A DNA stretch of 64,000 bases from positions 124,001 through 188,000 of the forward strand of contig NZ_CP042306.1 in NCBI RefSeq assembly GCF_007859635.1, written 5' to 3'. A program made the translations under genes and the position numbers. Positions 58,224 through 64,000 of this stretch are shown piece by piece. The notes under the pieces were generated by a model. It was not told where the DNA came from. It ran no database searches and saw only the letters and a program-made list of their open reading frames with translations. This DNA is from Sphingomonas panacisoli (GTDB lineage: Bacteria > Pseudomonadota > Alphaproteobacteria > Sphingomonadales > Sphingomonadaceae). Positions within the stretch are counted from its first letter, which is position 1; the number at the start of each line of letters is the position of its first letter.

Positions 58224-58582
58224 AGTACGTCCGGGTCGTGCAATGGGCGACGAAGGGCGACACCGTCCAGCTCGAGATGCTGGGCGAGGACGAGCAGACG
58301 CACACGCTGGAGGTCAGCACCGACTGTGCGGGGGCGCTGGTCGCGGCGCTGGCGTCCGAGGCCGAGAAGTTCAATGCGCAAGGCAAGGATCAGCAGATGA
58401 TCCGGCCGACCGGCCTACAGACCGGGAAGACGGCGGACGGCGAACCGGTGATCCTGATGACGTTGAAGGGCGGGACCGAACTGCCCCTGGTGTTCAAGGC
58501 GGAGAGCCTTAGCGTGCTGATATCCGAACTGCAGGGCCTGATGGGGTCGCTGCAACAGGGGTCGCAGATCCGCTGGCAGTAA
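58220..58582 (+). CDS. Small protein of unknown function paired with the upstream gene
   Basis: The GTG at 58220 overlaps the previous stop (GTGA) and gives 120 residues. The sequence is acidic with beta-like segments (KYVRVVQWATKGDTVQLEMLGED, GEPVILMTLKGGTELPLVF) and ends near a helix (LSVLISELQGLMGSLQQGSQI). No motif is recognised. Its 3' end overlaps the convergent DUF535-like gene by 74 bases. Confidence 0.6.
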   Translation: MKYVRVVQWATKGDTVQLEMLGEDEQTHTLEVSTDCAGALVAALASEAEKFNAQGKDQQMIRPTGLQTGKTADGEPVILMTLKGGTELPLVFKAESLSVLISELQGLMGSLQQGSQIRWQ

Positions 58583-59471
58583 CGCGGCGGCGCGCGCCGT
58601 CACCGTCGCGATCGGCGATCGGTTTGCGGGCGGGCGCGGCGGCAGGAGCATCGCGGCCCAGCGCCACCGCCAGCATCCCGATCATCGCGTCGCGAACGGC
58701 GCGCCGCTGCAACCGCCGGCGCCTGGTGCGCGCCTTGTTCTTGCCCGCGACTTCCTTTTCCGCCCCCGACGTCTGCCCGACGGCCACGCAATAATGGCCG
58801 CGACCGTCGTCGATCCCGCCCATGTCGCGCCACAGCGCCGCATAGTCGATCGTCGTCGAGCGCCCGTCGACCGATGTCTGGCTCGCCGCCTGCGCAGTGT
58901 CGGACGTGCCGACGATCGTCGCGATGCCGAGCATTTCGGCGACGGCGTCGATCGCCAGCAACAGCATGGCGAGCGGCGCGATCTCCTGGTTCTTGCGCGC
59001 GGCGTAGCGGATCCGATCCTTGCCGAAGAAGATGCCCTGGACGCCGCCGACGAATATCACCGCCGGCTCGGCCGATCCCACCAGGCCACCCTGCACGATG
59101 CAAAAGGTCAGGGTGAACAGGCGAACGCCGTCGAGCCGGAAGCAGAGTTCGGTTTCCCCCTCCATCGGCGCCGCCCAGGCCGGTTGCAGCACGACGTCGT
59201 GCGTTTTGCCTTCGTCGTCGATCGATTGCCACAGCACCAGGCCGGGCTCAATCCGGACGCCCGTGATCGTGCTTTCCAGGAAGCCATAGTGAAAGGCGAG
59301 TGCGCGATACCGCTCGCCGGGCGACAGGCTGAGTGACAGATAGTCGCCGACATATTTGAGCGGGATCGACGCATCGGCACTGGCATGGCCGCTTTTGCGC
59401 GCGCGGCCCGCGATCCGCTTCAGTCGCAGGGCCGGCCCCGGCCGACGCAGCAACGCTGCCACTTGCCGCAT
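58509..59471 (-). CDS. DUF535 (VirK/YbjX-like) family protein
   Basis: From ATG 59471 the protein has 320 residues; a TTG at 59576 could extend it. The core matches DUF535: YLSLSLSPGERYRALAFHYGFL, ELCFRLDGVRLFTLTFCIV, VIFVGGVQGIFFGKDRIRYA and KNQEIAPLAMLLLAIDAVAE. VirK-like proteins are linked to envelope stress and virulence in enterobacteria; the mechanism is unclear. The Arg/Ala-rich C-terminal extension overlaps the opposite gene by 74 bases and may be non-native. Confidence 0.8.
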   Translation of the reverse strand: MRQVAALLRRPGPALRLKRIAGRARKSGHASADASIPLKYVGDYLSLSLSPGERYRALAFHYGFLESTITGVRIEPGLVLWQSIDDEGKTHDVVLQPAWAAPMEGETELCFRLDGVRLFTLTFCIVQGGLVGSAEPAVIFVGGVQGIFFGKDRIRYAARKNQEIAPLAMLLLAIDAVAEMLGIATIVGTSDTAQAASQTSVDGRSTTIDYAALWRDMGGIDDGRGHYCVAVGQTSGAEKEVAGKNKARTRRRRLQRRAVRDAMIGMLAVALGRDAPAAAPARKPIADRDGDGARRRVTASGSATPVAATPSGPAVRISAR

Positions 59472-59576
59472 GCGTCTGACGACGACGTTCGCTGTCGCGC
59501 GCAGCCCGCGGCGGGATTCGGCCCCCGCGATGCCGCGGCGACCGTCATTTCCCGGAGAAAAATCTTTACTTCTCAA

Positions 59577-59807
59577 GGTGAAGTCCTGAACGCTAAGCTA
59601 AAATCAAGTAACCCCGCTAGTACGAATCGTATTTTTTTCCCTGAGATTACCGTAGCAAATTATTCGTAGAAGGTGGATTCGCAATGTGTACTATTGGGAC
59701 AATCAATGATTGAAATTGATAGTTGATCCAAATCAACCAATATGACCGTTTCACACGGTTATCACCGGGTTGTTGATTATCCGCTCGATTCAGTAACTAT
59801 CTGCAGG
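59577..59807. other. AT-rich intergenic region
   Basis: This ~230-base stretch is clearly AT-rich, with runs such as ATTTTTTTCCC and AATTGATAGTTGATCC, against a GC-rich background. It has no convincing gene; the longest small frame near 59683 is about nine codons. It probably holds the promoter of the DUF535-like gene and may be a scar of transfer or a nucleoid-protein binding site. Confidence 0.7.
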
Positions 59808-60554
59808 TCAGCCTTTTGGCAGCGAACCCGGATCGAAGATGGTGCAATCGGGCGGGGTCGCGATCGAGCGCCATCCGGCCTGAAGCCAAACGTCGGCAAA
59901 TATCGGATGCTGGTAGACGACCCGCAGCTGTCGCGAATCCGCCCGCCACGACGCGCCGACGCGTCGCGCGACCTCGGCCATGATCGGCCGGTCGAACGGG
60001 TGATAGAGAAACAGCAGCACGGGTCCGTCGGGCAGGTCGAATTCGGTCGCGTCGCCATGGATCAGCGTGAACCGCTCCCGGTCGGTGCGCTGTGCGATGT
60101 TACGCCGTGCAATGGCGTCCAGCTCCGCGGCGAATTCGACGCCGATCAGGTGGCGATAGCCACGGTCGGCCGCCATCAGCAACGCGCGCCCCTTGCCCGA
60201 GCCGAGATCCACGAACGTGGTTTGATCGACGGCGACGAAATCCTGTTCGGCGACGGCGAGCGAGGTGGTGAACTCGGCCGGATTGATCGCGATGTGACTG
60301 CTGCCGTGGACTCGGTTGGCGCTGGCGATCGTCAATCCGGGCAGATGCTGGACGCCGCCGGTGTCTGCCTCGGCCGCCTCATCGAACGCGGCGTCGCTCT
60401 TCGCCTTGGCATCGATGAACGATCGATGCGCCTTGCTCGACACGCCGAACGCCGACCGGACCTTGTCGATGATGCGCGCCGCCAACCCGCCGGCGCCGTA
60501 GGTGCGATAGACCGCCCCCATCCGGCGGGCATAACGAGTCACGGTGTTGGCCAT
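59808..60554 (-). CDS. Class I SAM-dependent methyltransferase
   Basis: A 248-residue protein. Residues about 110-200 are a Rossmann domain: motif I VDLGSGKGRALLMAADRGY, then IGVEFAAELDAIARRN, and HGDATEFDLPDGPVLLFLYHPF in the motif IV position. The N-terminal ~100 residues are helical and basic. The substrate is unknown. It is divergent from the TonB receptor, with about 150 bases between them. Confidence 0.8.
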   Translation of the reverse strand: MANTVTRYARRMGAVYRTYGAGGLAARIIDKVRSAFGVSSKAHRSFIDAKAKSDAAFDEAAEADTGGVQHLPGLTIASANRVHGSSHIAINPAEFTTSLAVAEQDFVAVDQTTFVDLGSGKGRALLMAADRGYRHLIGVEFAAELDAIARRNIAQRTDRERFTLIHGDATEFDLPDGPVLLFLYHPFDRPIMAEVARRVGASWRADSRQLRVVYQHPIFADVWLQAGWRSIATPPDCTIFDPGSLPKG

Positions 60555-60707
60555 GCGGAACGTTCGCGAAATCGGACCCGATGATCAACCGCGAAGACGG
60601 CGGAGCGAGGAAGCTTGTCGTAATCCGGTCACAATTCGCGCGCAGAGGCGCCCGCGTATGTTGCGCTGCACCATAAGGGCGGCGTCCATTCGCAAGGGAT
60701 CATCGAC

Positions 60708-63074
60708 ATGAAGTTTCAGAAGTTCGCCGCGCTGCTCCTCGCCGGAGCGGCAACCGCCGCTACGATGCCGATCGCCAGCGCGCAGACCGCCGACACGCCG
60801 GCCGCCGCGCCCGTCACGACCGATGACGGCGCGCCCGACGGCGACATCATCGTCACCGCGAACCGCCGCAGCGAAAACACGTTGAACGTGCCGGTCGCCG
60901 TGTCGGTCGTCCGTTCCGAAACGCTGCGCGATCTGCAGGCTGCCGGTGGCGATACTTTGCTGTCGCTGGCCGGTCGCGTGCCGAGCCTGTACGTCGAATC
61001 GACGACCGGCCGCATCTTCCCGCGCTTCTACATCCGCGGTCTGGGCAACATCGACTTCTACCTCGGCGCGTCGCAGCCGGTGTCGATCATCCAGGACGAT
61101 GTCGTGAAGGAACACGTCGTCCTCAAGTCGAACCCCGCGTTCGACATCGGTCAGGTCGAAGTGCTCAAGGGTCCGCAGGGCTCGCTGTTCGGCCGCAACA
61201 CCACCGCCGGCATCATCAAGTTCGACACCGCCGCGCCGACCGCGAACTTCGAAGGCCAGGGCTCGCTGAGCTATGGCAGCTTCAACAGCGTCAACGCCGA
61301 TGTCGGCGTCGGCGGCCCGCTGACCAAGGACGGTACGATCAGCTTCCGCCTGTCGGGCCTGTACCAGCATCGCGACGACTGGATCAGCAACACCTATACC
61401 GGCCCGTCCGACGACGGCACCGTCCCCGGCAAGAACGTGATGGGCGGCTTCGACGAAAAGGACGTCAAGCTCCAGCTGCTGTTCAAGCCGAGCGATCGCT
61501 TCAGCCTGCGCCTCGCCGGCCACCTGCGCGATTACAACGGCACCGCTTCCATCTTCTATCGCGGCTCGATCAAGGTCGGCACCAACGCCGTGCCGTCGAC
61601 GTTCGACCGCAAGCTCGTCTCGTACGACGAAGCGCAGAACAACACGCAGGCGTACAAGAACCAGGGCGTCTCGCTGAAGGCCGATTACGATTTCGGCGGC
61701 GTCACGTTGACCTCGATCACCGCGTGGGAGCATGCGGCGGGCTTCAGCCGCGGCGACACCGACGGCGGTGCGGCGGCGAACTTCGGCGGTGTCACGCCGA
61801 ACATCTGCGCGGTCGGGTGCGGCCAGTCGCAGGGTCGCTTGCGCGGGCTCGACCAGTGGACGCAGGAAGTCCGCCTCGCCAGCCCGGACACCGGCCCGTT
61901 CAAGTGGCAGATCGGCGGCATCTATTTCGATGCGCGCGACAAGACCGAGTTCGACCAGCGCTCGTTCTTCCTCGTGAACAATTCGCTCGGCACCGCGCCG
62001 AACCCGAACAACTTCGTGCTGCTGCGCAACGTCAACACCAGCTGGGCGGCGTTCGGCCAGGTCAGCTACGACCTGACCGACAAGCTGACCTTCACGGCCG
62101 GCGGTCGCATCACGAAGGACACGAAGAGCACCAATCTGCTGCTCCACCCGAACTTCGCGAACCTGACCGTGCCGGCGGGCGTGCCGACCTCTTCCTACGC
62201 GTGCGGTACCGCGCAATTCTGTCGCCTGTCGGACACGCAGCCAAGCTGGGACGTGAGCTTGCTCTACAAGATCGCGCCCGAGGTCAGCGTGTACGCACGC
62301 TACGCACGCGGCTTCCGCGGGCCGACCGTGCAGGGCCGTTCGGCGGTGTTCAACTCGGCCTACTCGACCGCGAATTCGGAAAAGAACACCAGCTATGAAG
62401 GCGGAATCAAGGGCTCGTTCGCCGATGGTCGCGTCAATTTCAGCGCTGCAGGTTTTTACTATAACATCGACAACATCCAGCTGAACGGCAACGACAGCAA
62501 CGGCAACGGCGTGCTGTTCAACGGCAGCAAGGGCAAGGGCTACGGCGCCGAGTTCGAGATCGAGGCGCGCCCGGTCAACAATTTCCGCGTGACCGCGGGC
62601 CTCAGCCTGCTCCACACGGAAATCAACGCCCCGACCGTGTTCGCGCAGGTCGGTGCGGCGAACGGCGTGATGTCGCAGACCGTGCTCAACCCGACGGTGC
62701 GGATCGGCAACAACTATTACGCCAATATCAACGGCAATCCGTTCCCGAACGCGCCCGACTACAACATCAACGTCAGCGCGCGGTACGACCTGCCGCTGGG
62801 CGGGGACAACAAGCTGTTCGTCGCCGGCGACTTCAACATGCAGGGCAAGACCAACCTGGTCCTGTACCGCAGCGTCGAATATAGTTCGGACGGCAATTAC
62901 GAGCTGGGCGGCAAGGTCGGCTATGCGTTCGGCAAGTATGAGATCGCGGCGTTCGTGCGTAATCTCACCAACCGCAAGAACCTGATCGGCGCGATTGACA
63001 CGTCGAACTACCGCGCCGGCATCTACAACGATCCGCGCGTGTTCGGCGTGATGCTGAGCGGGTCGTTCCGCTAA
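60708..63074 (+). CDS. TonB-dependent outer-membrane receptor
   Basis: The 788-residue protein has a signal peptide (FAALLLAGAATAATMPIASA), a TonB-box-like start (DIIVTANRRSE), a plug domain (NVPVAVSVVRSETLRDLQAAG, GQVEVLKGPQGSLFGRNTTAG) and a large beta barrel ending in VFGVMLSGSFR. Such receptors import scarce ligands such as iron chelates, vitamins or sugars with energy from TonB. The ligand is not evident, and no transport genes are adjacent. Confidence 0.93.
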   Translation: MKFQKFAALLLAGAATAATMPIASAQTADTPAAAPVTTDDGAPDGDIIVTANRRSENTLNVPVAVSVVRSETLRDLQAAGGDTLLSLAGRVPSLYVESTTGRIFPRFYIRGLGNIDFYLGASQPVSIIQDDVVKEHVVLKSNPAFDIGQVEVLKGPQGSLFGRNTTAGIIKFDTAAPTANFEGQGSLSYGSFNSVNADVGVGGPLTKDGTISFRLSGLYQHRDDWISNTYTGPSDDGTVPGKNVMGGFDEKDVKLQLLFKPSDRFSLRLAGHLRDYNGTASIFYRGSIKVGTNAVPSTFDRKLVSYDEAQNNTQAYKNQGVSLKADYDFGGVTLTSITAWEHAAGFSRGDTDGGAAANFGGVTPNICAVGCGQSQGRLRGLDQWTQEVRLASPDTGPFKWQIGGIYFDARDKTEFDQRSFFLVNNSLGTAPNPNNFVLLRNVNTSWAAFGQVSYDLTDKLTFTAGGRITKDTKSTNLLLHPNFANLTVPAGVPTSSYACGTAQFCRLSDTQPSWDVSLLYKIAPEVSVYARYARGFRGPTVQGRSAVFNSAYSTANSEKNTSYEGGIKGSFADGRVNFSAAGFYYNIDNIQLNGNDSNGNGVLFNGSKGKGYGAEFEIEARPVNNFRVTAGLSLLHTEINAPTVFAQVGAANGVMSQTVLNPTVRIGNNYYANINGNPFPNAPDYNINVSARYDLPLGGDNKLFVAGDFNMQGKTNLVLYRSVEYSSDGNYELGGKVGYAFGKYEIAAFVRNLTNRKNLIGAIDTSNYRAGIYNDPRVFGVMLSGSFR

Positions 63075-63102
63075 GCGGCTGATCCGCTATTGATAAGAAA
63101 AG

Positions 63103-63132
63103 GGGCTCGGCGGCGACGCCGGGCCCTTTTTT
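63103..63132 (+). terminator. Intrinsic terminator after the TonB receptor gene
   Basis: GGGCTCGGCG pairs with CGCCGGGCCC (10 bp, one G-U pair) around a GCGA loop, followed by six T. It lies about 30 bases after the receptor stop, directly before the convergent PilZ gene end. Confidence 0.92.
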
Positions 63133-63136
63133 GCGT

Positions 63137-63481
63137 TCAGGGATTCGACCGCGCGATATGGTCGACGATCGCCGGGTGCAGCGGCGTGTCGAACTCGATC
63201 CCGAACCGGCCGTCCTCGTTGCGCCAAACGACCTTGCCGGCGAACGACTGGAAATTGGCGATCGTCACGAACATCCGTGCGCCGACCAGGAACGTGCCGG
63301 GCGCGTTGATCGCGCAGCCGCCGGCCGACAGATTCTCGATCATGCCCGTTTCGCGCCCGCCCTCGCGCGACCGCACGCTGACCGGCGCGCCGAGTTCGAC
63401 GCGTGCGAACTTGCGCTGCTCGACGCGCGGCGATTTCTCCAGCGTGCAGGCGAGATGGAGCATGACACCATGCTGAGGCAT
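63137..63481 (-). CDS. PilZ-domain protein
   Basis: From ATG 63481 the protein has 114 residues and is almost entirely one PilZ domain: EQRKFARVELGAPVSV (the RxxxR part of the cyclic-di-GMP site), then ENLSAGGCAINAP (the D/NxSxxG part). PilZ domains bind cyclic di-GMP and pass the signal to a partner. It could connect with the HD-GYP protein at 28089, but that is only a functional parallel. Confidence 0.9.
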   Translation of the reverse strand: MPQHGVMLHLACTLEKSPRVEQRKFARVELGAPVSVRSREGGRETGMIENLSAGGCAINAPGTFLVGARMFVTIANFQSFAGKVVWRNEDGRFGIEFDTPLHPAIVDHIARSNP

Positions 63482-63549
63482 CACCCGTTACCGATCGGTA
63501 AACGGCCGAGGCCGCCGGCGCTTTCGACCGGCGGCTTCGATGTCGTCGC

Positions 63550-64000
63550 TCAATAGGCGAACCGCACGCGCGGGCTGCGGCGGCGATGACGCATCACGCC
63601 GCCGACCGCGCCGAAGCCCAGGATCATCAGCGACCAGGTCGCCGGTTCCGGCACCGGCGTGATGACCGCCAGCGTCGCGTTTTCGGGCGAGAAGTCGGTG
63701 ATCTGGTTGTTGTTGCCCGTGCCGATCCGCGGCCACAGGTTGAACCCGTAATTTTCGGGCGCGTAACCGGTCGACGGCATCAGCGACGCGGCGATCTTGA
63801 ACGTCAGGATGTTGCCCGCGATCGAGATGTCGGCGGGGTTGAGCGCGATCGCGCCGATCGATCCGGTGCCGTCCTTGCGGATCGTGATCGCCTGGTTGAA
63901 GATCACGTTTTCCTGGCCCAGCGCGGCGAACGGACGCGCGGTGCCGGTACCGGTGTTCACCCCGAACACGTAGAACCCGACCGTCGCCGGATCGATCGCG
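63550..64000 (-). CDS. PEP-CTERM sorting-domain protein, 5' end beyond the window
   Basis: The frame is open to the right edge, so the N-terminus is missing. The visible ~149 residues are a Gly/Asn/Thr-rich beta body and a C-terminal sorting tail VPEPATWSLMILGFGAVGGV followed by MRHRRRSP, the PEP-CTERM pattern. The protein is probably surface-exposed after exosortase processing. It is a second PEP-CTERM protein besides the one at 36861. Confidence 0.88.
   Translation of the reverse strand, partial: AIDPATVGFYVFGVNTGTGTARPFAALGQENVIFNQAITIRKDGTGSIGAIALNPADISIAGNILTFKIAASLMPSTGYAPENYGFNLWPRIGTGNNNQITDFSPENATLAVITPVPEPATWSLMILGFGAVGGVMRHRRRSPRVRFAY

Noticed and set aside
59683..59715. A nine-codon frame in the AT-rich gap (starting MCTIG) considered as a leader peptide.
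   Set aside because: No ribosome-binding site, no terminator or attenuator after it, and such short frames are expected by chance in AT-rich DNA.
60555..60707. Upstream region of the TonB receptor considered for a cobalamin riboswitch.
   Set aside because: The B12-box consensus and the expected stem layout are not visible, and the gap is too short for a full element.

Overview
The window looks like part of a sphingomonad chromosome (Alphaproteobacteria, Sphingomonas or a close relative). This is inferred from the high GC content, two PEP-CTERM proteins, a TonB-dependent receptor with a sphingomonad-style plug, a COQ4 protein, an IalB-like protein, an arsR-aqpS-arsC operon and the coxB-ctaD-ctaB-coxF-ctaG-coxC-surf1 order. 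No rRNA, tRNA, CRISPR array or insertion sequence was recognised. Most of the sequence is densely packed coding DNA with very short or overlapping gene junctions, often GTGA or ATGA.

Layout. 1-1158: 3' part of a Tat-exported PhoD-like phosphatase. 1244-7881: an envelope glycan cluster with two polytopic GT-C-like proteins, two GT4 glycosyltransferases and an unrecognised polytopic membrane protein. 7868-11881 (minus): a coupled operon pdxJ-acpS-lepB-perM-maiA, in which a 182-bp tandem duplication at the lepB/perM junction has made a 61-codon chimeric mini-ORF. 12074-20449: cytochrome c oxidase and its assembly factors, then thrC and a methyltransferase. 20567-22247 (minus): a zincin-like metalloprotease and the haem exporter pair ccmAB. 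22301-28000: phhB, an SDR, an osmoprotectant-type ABC importer with a fused permease and binding protein, recF and coq4. 28089-33281: an HD-GYP protein, dnaN, an outer-membrane barrel, a histidine phosphatase, an IalB-like protein and a LysR regulator.

33372-42875: an NmrA/epimerase-like protein, rlmN, a CAP lipoprotein, a PEP-CTERM protein, a TSUP carrier, a crotonase, an acyl-CoA ligase, two tandem hotdog thioesterases and a PQQ sugar dehydrogenase. 43050-54664: the translation and RNA cluster rimP-nusA-ylxR-infB-(VOC)-rbfA and truB-rpsO-pnp. It is interrupted by a minus-strand membrane gene, tdk and a frameshifted secreted-protein gene. 54896-56305 (minus): arsR-aqpS-arsC under a perfect palindromic operator. 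56512-58582: three genes with phage or accessory flavour, the first resembling a terminase small subunit. 58509-60554 (minus): a DUF535/VirK-like protein and a methyltransferase, separated by an AT-rich gap. 60708-64000: a TonB receptor, a PilZ protein and a partial PEP-CTERM protein.

The most notable signals are palindromic repeat elements that lie in frame inside housekeeping genes (recF, truB and the ccmA tail), with two more copies between genes; the lepB/perM duplication that keeps stop-start coupling; and the unexplained 56.5-58.6 kb cassette. All functional calls come from motif recognition by eye; no database search was run.
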